Below, in pieces: positions 1 to 6,429 of a stretch of 64,000 nucleotides of DNA. The DNA comes from Candidatus Omnitrophota bacterium (lineage in GTDB: Bacteria; Hinthialibacterota; Hinthialibacteria; Hinthialibacterales; Hinthialibacteraceae), in the NCBI GenBank assembly GCA_003598175.1, contig QZKN01000168.1:1-64000 (forward strand), given 5' to 3'. The notes under the pieces were generated by a model. It ran no database searches and was not told where the DNA came from. It saw only the letters and a list, made by a program, of their open reading frames with translations. The translations under genes and the position numbers were made by a program. Positions within the stretch are counted from its first letter, which is position 1. The number at the start of each line of letters is the position of its first letter.

Positions 1-575
1 AGGTGGATTTTGTCGCCTTCCGAATTATTGATAAATGAAAACAGGTTTCCGGAAACGACGTTGCGGCCGGCGAGCAAATCCCGTTTTGCGGAGGCGTCGC
101 CGACATTGCCGGCGATGATCATCAAATCCTCGACGGTGTCGCTGTGGAATTTGATATTGAGATCGGACGTCAAATCCAGATCGTTGGGCGAGACGCCGAT
201 TTTATAGAGATGGCTGTAAAACCGGATTTTGTCGCCCCAATAATCGGGACATTCCATCAATGTACAGGGCACGATCACCGCGCCGGCGGTCCCGTTGTCG
301 GTGGGATCAAGATACAAATCCAAATTGGAGCGGATCACCGCATGAGGTCCGTCGACAAAAACCTTAAAATTCGCATAATCGGCAAGCGCCTGAAATGTGC
401 TCGCCACAATGGCCGAAGTTGCGGCTGTCAGATCGCCATAGATCGAATCGCCGTTTTTCAAGACGAAGGCGTCTTCGATCTGTTCTTTGGCGATTTTCGT
501 TTGCGCCTGCGCCGTGGGCATGGCCAGACTGATCAGCAGCAAACCGCACAGGAAATAATAGGGAAATTCTTTCAT
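1..575 (-). CDS. Secreted protein of unknown function, C-terminus beyond the window edge
   Basis: Read from the ATG at 575, the minus strand stays open for 191 codons to the window edge with no stop, so the gene is partial. A GAGGAG ribosome site lies just upstream. The protein starts MKEFPYYFLCGLLLIS and continues to an AQA-type cleavage site near residue 25, a good signal peptide. The mature part is rich in Asp, Asn and Gly and looks beta-rich, with phrases such as SDLNIKFHSDT. I do not recognise the family. It follows the tail-fibre-like gene by 39 bases on the same strand, so it may be the last gene of the phage-like cassette, although a signal peptide would be unusual for a virion protein. 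A host surface protein is the alternative. Confidence 0.75.
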   Translation of the reverse strand, partial: MKEFPYYFLCGLLLISLAMPTAQAQTKIAKEQIEDAFVLKNGDSIYGDLTAATSAIVASTFQALADYANFKVFVDGPHAVIRSNLDLYLDPTDNGTAGAVIVPCTLMECPDYWGDKIRFYSHLYKIGVSPNDLDLTSDLNIKFHSDTVEDLMIIAGNVGDASAKRDLLAGRNVVSGNLFSFINNSEGDKIH

Positions 576-614
576 GATCATCTCCTCTTCTTCTTATATT
601 TACTTTTTAACTTG

Positions 615-1415
615 TTATTCGTTTCTTTCGTGAGATATTACGTAGCGATGTTGTATGCGATAATGAGATAAGGGAGCGCTGGTGAAGGTATATCCTTTGC
701 CATCTTCGTTTTCGTTGTAATCGATTCCGTTTTGCAGAAGGATTCCGTTCAAAAAAACGTCCAGCGTTCCCGCGCGAAAAAAATGAAGGGTGGAAAATTG
801 AGTGCGTAAACCGTCCGGAGATTCATCGGGGATTCGATCCAATGCATGGGTGTGCGCCTTGCCGAGAAGGAACGGAGGGCGCGAGTCGATGATAAAGGAT
901 TGTTCGCCGTCATCGAACGAGAGAATCCGGGTTGCGCCCGGTCGGTGATAAATCTGCGAAAGCGTCAACGCCTCGGAGGGCGGTACTGGCGGGGTGGGCG
1001 GTTCCGCTTCTGCTCCTATGACCGTTTCAAATTCTCCCGTGGGAAGAGCGATGACGAGATCGATGCGAGGATGGTTTTGTGGAGGAGTGAAAACCTCGCC
1101 TTCCGGCGCAATGACTGTTTCTTTCGAGCCGGTGAACGATCGGCCCACCACGGCCCAGCCTGGCAAAATGCGAACATTCATGCCGGGCGGATCGGTGGGA
1201 TCAGTTTGCAGGCTGGTTTGATCGGAAACGGCGATCACACCCGATTCACCCTGAGCCAACAGCGCGGAACCGATCTGGTGAAACAGTTCCAGAGCCGCGG
1301 CAATATTTCCGTTCCACCGATTCATTTTTGAGGAGGCGAGCGGCACTTCCTGATACGAAAAAAGGGAAGAAGTGTTTTCCGAATTGGTTGGATCGTATTG
1401 GCCGTAGCGAGTCAT
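615..1415 (-). CDS. Phage tail fibre or baseplate-like structural protein
   Basis: 266 residues, start preceded by a strong GAGGAGG ribosome site. The ATG overlaps the stop of the upstream gene as ATGA, so the two are probably translationally coupled. The middle part has the pattern of virion appendage proteins that describe a value in a unit: GWAVVGRS, then NHPRIDLVIALPTGEFE and a proline-rich linker. The C-terminal part (about residues 210-260) contains TLDVFLNGILLQNGIDY, the 'VFLNG' beta motif common in tail fibre and tail-spike adaptor proteins. There is no signal peptide. The role as a tail tip or fibre protein is inferred from these motifs and from position downstream of capsid and tail genes. 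Confidence 0.65.
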   Translation of the reverse strand: MTRYGQYDPTNSENTSSLFSYQEVPLASSKMNRWNGNIAAALELFHQIGSALLAQGESGVIAVSDQTSLQTDPTDPPGMNVRILPGWAVVGRSFTGSKETVIAPEGEVFTPPQNHPRIDLVIALPTGEFETVIGAEAEPPTPPVPPSEALTLSQIYHRPGATRILSFDDGEQSFIIDSRPPFLLGKAHTHALDRIPDESPDGLRTQFSTLHFFRAGTLDVFLNGILLQNGIDYNENEDGKGYTFTSAPLSHYRIQHRYVISHERNE

Positions 1416-2428
1416 ATTATTCCTCCTCGCTCATGTTTTTTTTCATTTTTCATTGTTGCCGATTCGGCATTCTTTTTTCCGAAAAAAGCAAATTCGCCAA
1501 ATAATTCTTCATTCAACGGATTGGGTACATGTTCGACCAGACAGATTCCCTCTTCGGAAAGAAACGGCTCCACATTTCGCAGCGAATCGCAGAAAAAACG
1601 CCTTCGCAGCCAGATGCAATTCACACCTTCCGCAAAGGCCGATGAAGATTCCGGCATTGCCAGCCGGTCACTCAACAATTGTTCGGATTCAAACCAGGCA
1701 AGCAGCGGATCGTTTCGTTCGCAAATCAGGAGAACGGGTTCCTCCTCGATGAAAGCGGCTTCGCTGCGTTCCGCCGAGAGGCAGGTATAGCGATCGGCGC
1801 TTTTGTAAACCAACGAACCTTCGAGCACGTCGACGATGTGATCGATCCAGCGGTAACATAATTTCTCGTTGTAGCGTTCCCCGACGCGATGAGAACACAT
1901 TCCATTCTGCGCATCGCAGATCGAGCAGCGCCACTGGTTGAATTTCCATGCCAGGGACACTTCGCGATAGACGCCTCCGTCGATGTTCAGCAGCAGATCC
2001 TTTGCGCCGGAGGTGTCTCGCAGCCAATAGAACCATGCCTGAACGAAAAAGATGGATTCCCCTTCCTCGTTTTCGCCGCGCGGAACCACAATCGCCTTGA
2101 AAAAGCGCGCGAGCGGCAGGGAACTGCGGTTATGCCCGGTGAGAACAGATTGGCCGATGACCTTCTGTGTGATTTCCTCCAGCGCCTGCCGCGAAAATCG
2201 ACATCCATCGGATATACACAATTGGCTCGAGCAGAGATACATGCTGCGGATGTATACCTGATCGGCGCGCAGCGGTTTCGGCGCAAGAGTATTGATGAGA
2301 GCCAAATCCGCGGCGGTAATTTCCGTTTCCTGAAACAACGGCGCGGCGCGGGTATGGATTGTTTCCATTTTGGGTTGTGTATCGACCAAACACGTAGTGG
2401 TTGTTGGTTGTGAGTCGGCGTCATTCAT
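1412..2428 (-). CDS. Prohead protease-like phage protein with zinc-knuckle motif
   Basis: 338 residues, with an AAGGAG ribosome site seven bases before the ATG. Residues 90-215 follow the plan of phage prohead (capsid maturation) proteases: a histidine in TGHNRSSLPLARFF (His99) and a serine in YREVSLAWKF (Ser158), which would be the catalytic pair of the S21/HK97 protease type. They are followed by a Cys/His cluster (Cys168, Cys171, Cys178, His180), as in many prophage proteases that carry a CxxC...CxH insert after the serine strand. The last 120 residues are of unknown fold. The gene sits downstream of the capsid and tail genes, not upstream of the capsid gene as usual, so a non-proteolytic virion protein of the same fold is possible. 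The family call is by motif only. Confidence 0.55.
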   Translation of the reverse strand: MNDADSQPTTTTCLVDTQPKMETIHTRAAPLFQETEITAADLALINTLAPKPLRADQVYIRSMYLCSSQLCISDGCRFSRQALEEITQKVIGQSVLTGHNRSSLPLARFFKAIVVPRGENEEGESIFFVQAWFYWLRDTSGAKDLLLNIDGGVYREVSLAWKFNQWRCSICDAQNGMCSHRVGERYNEKLCYRWIDHIVDVLEGSLVYKSADRYTCLSAERSEAAFIEEEPVLLICERNDPLLAWFESEQLLSDRLAMPESSSAFAEGVNCIWLRRRFFCDSLRNVEPFLSEEGICLVEHVPNPLNEELFGEFAFFGKKNAESATMKNEKKHERGGII

Positions 2429-2486
2429 TGTGTTGACTCCTTATGATCAGGAATATGCATATCATTTTCGGATTTTTTGTCTGAAT

Positions 2487-2524
2487 CCGGATGGCCAGGA
2501 TAAAAGGATGATCAGGATTGGGAT
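2487..2524. repeat. Degenerate tandem AGGAT repeat
   Basis: Five near-copies of a hexamer of the form CAGGAT (CCGGAT, CAGGAT, AAGGAT, CAGGAT, TGGGAT) are spaced 8-10 bases apart in the 170-base gap between two phage-like genes. Similar CAGGAT-rich strings occur as intergenic repeats in other environmental bacterial genomes, which I know only in general terms. No function is evident. Confidence 0.4.
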
Positions 2525-2599
2525 AATCGGTGATTTCAACCCTCAACCTGTTTATCTTTGCATTTCTTCTTCATGATCCATTGGTTACAATGTCTTTTA

Positions 2600-3280
2600 T
2601 TAAATCCATACATCTCGATATTCGATTTTGCATTGGGCGGTTACCGTGGAGGGTTCGATTGAGATTGTCAGATGATTCGAACCGGCTTGCAGGAACGGAA
2701 ATTCCTCGTTGCCGGCGGAATATGCATTGTTATTCCCCACCAGGACGCTGCGATTTTCGGCGTCGATTATGGCTATTTGCCCCTCTGTGATGGGTGTGGA
2801 TAAGGTAAATTCACTTGTTTCCGTTTGCACGTGAATTGCGCTGATATCGTTTGCGGGAATAACCGTCATGCGTAACGGGGCGAGCCAGTTGCCTCTATTG
2901 AAGAGGGGAAACACAGCGCGACCGGCGAGAATTTCCGTTTCGTGGCGGTGCAGGATCACACTGCGTTCGTAGCGGTCATTCGTCAGGATAAGCAGGTCGA
3001 TCCAGGCCAGCGCTTCCGCCGGATAGGGAATGATTTGAAACGAGCGTTTGCGGCCACACACGTATTTGCCGGGAGAAAGAGACAACGTCGCCAGCTGACG
3101 GTCAAAGGATTCCATCGCGGCGCGCAACGAAGAAAGATCGTTCAGCAATGCGGATTCGTTGTGGCGGCTTATCAACGATTGAATGCGTATTTCTTTTCGC
3201 ACCTTGCTTTTGGCTTCGATTTCATGAACGTGAAGCATCGTGGTGTTATCGGGAAAACTGTAATTTCCGACGCTGATCAT
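2600..3280 (-). CDS. Phage tail structural protein, distal-tail-like C-terminus
   Basis: 226 residues counted from the ATG at 3280, chosen because AGGTGAG stands just before it; an ATG ten codons earlier lacks such a site. The N-terminal half is helical and charged (IEAKSKVRKEIRIQS, then LSSLRAAMESFDRQLATL). The C-terminal half is beta-rich and ends FPFLQAGSNHLTISIEPST, the 'G.N.l.....g.....i.y' close typical of siphovirus distal tail and related beta-sandwich proteins. No membrane segment or signal peptide is present. It lies between the head-completion-like gene and the protease-like gene on the same strand. A tail or connector role is inferred; the exact protein is unknown. Confidence 0.5.
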   Translation of the reverse strand: MISVGNYSFPDNTTMLHVHEIEAKSKVRKEIRIQSLISRHNESALLNDLSSLRAAMESFDRQLATLSLSPGKYVCGRKRSFQIIPYPAEALAWIDLLILTNDRYERSVILHRHETEILAGRAVFPLFNRGNWLAPLRMTVIPANDISAIHVQTETSEFTLSTPITEGQIAIIDAENRSVLVGNNNAYSAGNEEFPFLQAGSNHLTISIEPSTVTAQCKIEYRDVWI

Positions 3281-3349
3281 AATTCTCACCTTTCCTTTTC
3301 GAAGCATCATGTTTTTTGGTTGTGATGGCGGTGGTTGGCGATTGAAACC

Positions 3350-3739
3350 TTATTCTGTCTTTCTTGCCAGGATCAAACCGGGGATGGAGGTTTCAATATA
3401 GGGACTGAGCATTCCCCAGGCCTGCTCCCAAAAATCCTGAGACAGTTTCATCAGATTTTGGATGCGCGCCTGACTATCGATCCGGACGCCGGATATGCGA
3501 ATTTCCCGGGCGGAGATGGCGGAAGAGACCACCAGCGATTGAAATAAATGCGAGAGCGCCAGTTGCACTTCCGCCGTAACCATTGCCATAGTAACCGGAG
3601 ATCCGTCTGTCAGCGTGGTTCCGTCCAGGATTTCCTGATGCGCTTTCGCCAGGCAGAGTTGGATTTGTTCCGACGTGACGGCGTCGAATTTATCCAGCAA
3701 GCCGTTCTGTCTTACATCGATTTCCGTTGCAAATGCCAT
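3350..3739 (-). CDS. Small phage head-completion or connector-like protein
   Basis: 129 residues, with an AAAGGAG ribosome site before the ATG. The protein is mostly helical, starting MAFATEIDVRQNGLL and containing SEQIQLCLAKAHQEILDGT, the pattern of small head-tail connector proteins in which an early helix pair ('i...l..A...i...') precedes a turn. It is encoded immediately downstream of the major capsid gene, the usual place for such a gene. I cannot assign a specific family; the call rests on size, composition and position. Confidence 0.5.
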   Translation of the reverse strand: MAFATEIDVRQNGLLDKFDAVTSEQIQLCLAKAHQEILDGTTLTDGSPVTMAMVTAEVQLALSHLFQSLVVSSAISAREIRISGVRIDSQARIQNLMKLSQDFWEQAWGMLSPYIETSIPGLILARKTE

Positions 3740-3774
3740 CGGATTACTCCTTTGCTCTTTACGAGTTCAAGGAT

Positions 3775-3807
3775 GCGCGGGAGCGGGGGGAATCCCCGCT
3801 CCCGCGC
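3775..3807. repeat. 14-bp perfect palindromic hairpin downstream of the capsid gene
   Basis: GCGCGGGAGCGGGG (3775-3788) pairs perfectly with 3794-3807 around a five-base GGAAT loop. It fills most of the 78-base gap between the stop of the capsid gene and the start of the next gene. There is no T-run on either side in the minus direction, so it is not a typical intrinsic terminator. It may stabilise or process the capsid mRNA, or be a copy of a dispersed palindromic repeat. Confidence 0.7.
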
Positions 3808-3817
3808 CGGATTTCGG

Positions 3818-4882
3818 TTATGCCCACGTGACGTTGAGAACTTTGGCGGCGGCTTGAATGATCTTGGCGAAACCGGCCGTTTCGGAAATGGCGGTTCCTT
3901 CGATCTGGCGGCGAATCAGGCGTTCGCTTTCCGTCATCACTCCGGTTTCGTACACTTCCTGTAATGCGAAGCGGCGATCCAGGCCGATGATTTTGTTGTT
4001 CGGAATGCAGTCATCCACCAGCAGTTCCGCGCCGAATAATCGCGGGCTTTCTCCCCGCACCTGAAAACCCGCCGAGACCACCGGCTCCTTGATTTCCGTC
4101 ACGTTCAGCAGTGTGGACGCGGTGGTTTTGTTGCAGAGCAGCACGTTCAGATCGTAGGGATCGAACTCCAGGTAAAATTTGATCAAATCCGCATACGTCA
4201 GCGTACCGCTTGCGGCGGTGTTGACGCCGTCAGCGGCGTTGTCGTTGCCATCGCCGTTAAAGAGAACGTCTATGGCGTCCGTGAATTTATCCCGCTGCAA
4301 TTGCACGCCAATCGCCCGCAGGAAAAGCGCCACGACGGACGTCCGCTTGCGGCGAATGGCTTCGTAGGTGGATTCCAGATAGCGACCGTATTTCTTGATG
4401 GCGAGTGTGTGTTCAGCGGTTTTGATTACGATTTTCGGCAGGACCGCGCCTTCGGCCACGACGGCGAGAGATTTTTCCTCCTCCGCCGTAACCGAGTCGT
4501 CCATGTAGATGCTTTTGTAGGTGTTGTCGTCGATCTTGATGCGATTGGCGAGGATGTTGCGCAGTTTGGTGAAATCGTCGCAGCCGATTCGCACCGAGCG
4601 GGAAACGAATTCCGGAAACAGCACCGCGCTTTCCTGCGATGCAAAGAACCGGTCAATGATATCCGCATTTTCGCCGTTCACGCGAATACCGGCCAACGCC
4701 AATTGTCGTTCGAAAGCGTCCAATTCAGCGTTGCCGGGGGATGGATCGAGAGATTCGAGGTAGCCGGTCAAATCGTAACCACGCTGATTGGCTTCCGCAT
4801 ACATGCCTTCATGCAGCGGAATCGTCCCGGCGCGATGAAGTTCCTGGGGAATGCCATGCAATTTATCTTCGGATAGTAACAT
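3818..4882 (-). CDS. Phage major capsid protein
   Basis: 354 residues with an AAGGAG site before the ATG. The sequence follows a major capsid family seen in cryptic prophages: an N-terminal region with a TGYLESLDPSPGN-like segment, then DAFERQLALAGIRV, SAVLFPEFVSRSVRIG, YKSIYMDD, and the long HTLAIKKYGRYLESTYEAIR strand-helix. Later come LIKFYLEFDPYDLNVLLCNK, IGLDRRFALQEVYE and a C-terminal AISETAGFAKIIQAA. The first about 90 residues may act as a scaffold or delta domain. It is flanked by a decoration-like protein upstream and a connector-like protein downstream, which supports the call. The fold (HK97-type) is inferred from family resemblance. Confidence 0.8.
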   Translation of the reverse strand: MLLSEDKLHGIPQELHRAGTIPLHEGMYAEANQRGYDLTGYLESLDPSPGNAELDAFERQLALAGIRVNGENADIIDRFFASQESAVLFPEFVSRSVRIGCDDFTKLRNILANRIKIDDNTYKSIYMDDSVTAEEEKSLAVVAEGAVLPKIVIKTAEHTLAIKKYGRYLESTYEAIRRKRTSVVALFLRAIGVQLQRDKFTDAIDVLFNGDGNDNAADGVNTAASGTLTYADLIKFYLEFDPYDLNVLLCNKTTASTLLNVTEIKEPVVSAGFQVRGESPRLFGAELLVDDCIPNNKIIGLDRRFALQEVYETGVMTESERLIRRQIEGTAISETAGFAKIIQAAAKVLNVTWA

Positions 4883-4905
4883 CGATTTTTCTCCTTATTT
4901 ATTAG

Positions 4906-5034
4906 GGGGTTAGACTGAAGGGGTTTAGGCTGAAGGGGGATTAGGCTGAAGGAGTTTAGGCAAACTACCAAATATACTTGATAACTTTTCACCTGATAAC
5001 CTTCCACCTAACACCCTTCAGCCTTCAGCCTTCA
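4906..5034. repeat. Short tandem CTGAAG repeats with inverted partner copies
   Basis: From 4906 three units of about 15 bases of the form TTAGRCTGAAGGGG stand in tandem, followed by a partial fourth. From about 5012 the reverse motif (CCCTTCAGCC, then CTTCAGCC) appears, so the arms can pair over GGCTGAAGGG/CCCTTCAGCC, and loosely beyond. The element fills the gap between the decoration gene and the capsid gene, where it would form a structured spacer in their mRNA. It could be a mobile or slippage-derived repeat. Confidence 0.55.
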
Positions 5035-5039
5035 AACTA

Positions 5040-5453
5040 TCAACCTAGTAATACATCACAGGTATGATTGGCGTTATCGACGGCGAGGGTGCTTCCGCGC
5101 GCGATGTTGCCGCCGGCCGGGTCGCCTGCCGCGCCATCTACTGCCGGGGCGCGATACACTTTTCCGGCGCCATCCACGACCACGCCATTGCCGACGGCAG
5201 GGGCTGTTTTCGTGGTATTGACGGAGAAACGGGCGACGCCGGCGATTTGAACCGTCGCCAATCCGCCGCACACGTGTTCCAGCCGTCCCACCAGCTGACC
5301 GCCGTCGGAACCATGATCCACTTCGTTGTTGCCGGAGAGCGAAACCGCATCACCGACATTGTCGATGGTCAAATCGTAAGCTGCGCCGGTTTGATCAATT
5401 TCAAACGTTGCGTACAACGCGCCGATGCCGTTGTTGTCCACTGTTCTTGCCAT
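5040..5453 (-). CDS. Capsid decoration-like phage protein
   Basis: 137 residues from the ATG at 5453, which has AAAGGA upstream; the frame is open 42 codons further, but that stretch crosses a palindrome and lacks a good site. The protein starts MARTVDNNGIGALYATFEI and carries AVSLSGNNEVDHGSDG, LVGRLEHV, ATVQIAGVARFSV, AVGNGVVVDGAGKVYR and a closing DVLLG. This small beta-barrel pattern ('g..VtLsG...v..gsdGd.l.G.l..v....atVqv.G') accompanies capsid genes of this family in prophages. It stands directly upstream of the capsid gene, consistent with a decoration or stabilising protein. Confidence 0.65.
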   Translation of the reverse strand: MARTVDNNGIGALYATFEIDQTGAAYDLTIDNVGDAVSLSGNNEVDHGSDGGQLVGRLEHVCGGLATVQIAGVARFSVNTTKTAPAVGNGVVVDGAGKVYRAPAVDGAAGDPAGGNIARGSTLAVDNANHTCDVLLG

Positions 5454-5520
5454 GAGTTTTTCCTTTCTTTCCAAGTAATGAAGACAGTAATTACTATATA
5501 ATACAGATTGAACTCTAACC

Positions 5521-5577
5521 GGGTAAAGCAAGCGTCTCGCTTGCCCATCGATGCAGGCGGGGACGCCTGCTTTACCC
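5521..5577. repeat. Two-hairpin palindromic element (cloverleaf-like)
   Basis: The outer arms GGGTAAAGCA (5521-5530) and TGCTTTACCC (5568-5577) pair perfectly. Inside lie two tandem hairpins: 5529-5545 (GCAAGCG, loop TCT, CGCTTGC) and 5553-5570 (GCAGGCG, loop GGGA, CGCCTGC), each with a perfect 7-bp stem. The element lies between the coiled-coil gene and the decoration gene. Its architecture matches a second element at 62784-62837 although the sequences differ. It looks like a dispersed palindromic repeat rather than a terminator, since no T-run follows. Confidence 0.75.
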
Positions 5578-5663
5578 ACGAATGGAAAATCGTTGTCGAG
5601 TAACTTAATTTGGGATTAGCGATGTATCGTAGCAGAGTCCACGGCTATGGTTGTTTACGCCGA

Positions 5664-6122
5664 CTATCCCATGCGAAATCTTGTCCAATCTCGTTCCTTC
5701 GGGATTGTGGTTGATTCATTGGTGAGACAAGACGCCGGTTGGTTCGGATAGAGAATCTCGAATTCCCGATTGACATGCGCATACAGACGGTTGATTTCTT
5801 CCGGCGGCACGGTTTCATCCGCCAGCAATGTTTCCATTTGTTGCAGCCGTTCGCGTTCGCCGGTGTGATGAACGATGGCCCTTATGCAGGAACGAATTTT
5901 TTCTTTTTGCCTTTGGAGTTCGTTTTCACCGATGAGGGAGAGGGCGCTTTGTTTGTCCATCTCGCTGCGAAGTTCCGCGATCACGTCGTTCTGTTCGTCA
6001 ATCACCTGATCACGAGTTGCCAATTCGCAGGACAACTCCCGACAGCGCCGCGCCAGTTTTCGAACATCCAACACGGCGGCGATCATGGATTCATTTCGTT
6101 CCGTATCCACTGCCACATTCAT
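5664..6122 (-). CDS. Coiled-coil protein, first gene of the phage-like cassette
   Basis: 152 residues from the ATG at 6122, chosen because GAGGTGA precedes it by five bases; an ATG seven codons upstream has no clear site. The protein is almost wholly helical and charged. Residues 20-80 form a likely coiled coil (VRKLARRCRELSCELATRDQ, then QNDVIAELRSEMDKQ). A second helix pair follows (LQQMETLLADETVPPEEINR), with a short basic tail ending DWTRFRMG. No domain is recognised. Lying upstream of decoration and capsid genes on the same strand, it could be a scaffold or a small virion chaperone; this is inference from position and shape. Confidence 0.6.
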   Translation of the reverse strand: MNVAVDTERNESMIAAVLDVRKLARRCRELSCELATRDQVIDEQNDVIAELRSEMDKQSALSLIGENELQRQKEKIRSCIRAIVHHTGERERLQQMETLLADETVPPEEINRLYAHVNREFEILYPNQPASCLTNESTTIPKERDWTRFRMG

Positions 6123-6429
6123 GAGAATCACCTCATTTTTCATTTTTTCTCTACCTATTAGAAAAAGGTCCGCAGATTTGTGGATATAATTTGGCGGAAC
6201 ACTTATTTTTGCAGTGGGATCTGCTTGAATTTGCTTGGTTTATATTGCGTCCATTAAAAAAATAATCTTACAAAGGTGGCCATTGCCAAGGCGCGAACGG
6301 TGACGCGTTTACCACTTCTCAGGTTTCCATGATTTACTTGCTCCGGTTTGATCCGATTCGTCTTGAATTCCGTTGCGGTTTTCATTACGATTATAAAATC
6401 GCAATTCCTTGCAAAGGAAGACAATCCGA
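6123..6429. other. Intergenic region between divergent cassette and ABC gene
   Basis: This 307-base gap separates the minus-strand phage-like cassette from the plus-strand ABC gene, so it should carry promoters for both directions. A/T-rich stretches occur near 6180-6270 and 6385-6400. I see no convincing -35/-10 pair, hairpin, tRNA or conserved RNA element. It may also mark one edge of the phage-like region; no direct repeat of an attachment site was seen. Confidence 0.5.

Noticed and set aside
2674-2683. GGTTCGAATC on the minus strand, like a tRNA T-arm
   Set aside because: It falls inside the coding frame of the tail-like gene (Ala-Gly-Ser-Asn-His) and no acceptor or anticodon arms can be drawn around it.
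4906-4960. Repeats considered as a CRISPR array
   Set aside because: Units are about 15 bases, directly adjacent, with no spacers and no cas genes nearby.
5521-5577. Palindrome considered as an intrinsic terminator
   Set aside because: No T-run follows on either strand, and it lies inside a same-strand gene block; the two-hairpin plan fits a repeat element better.
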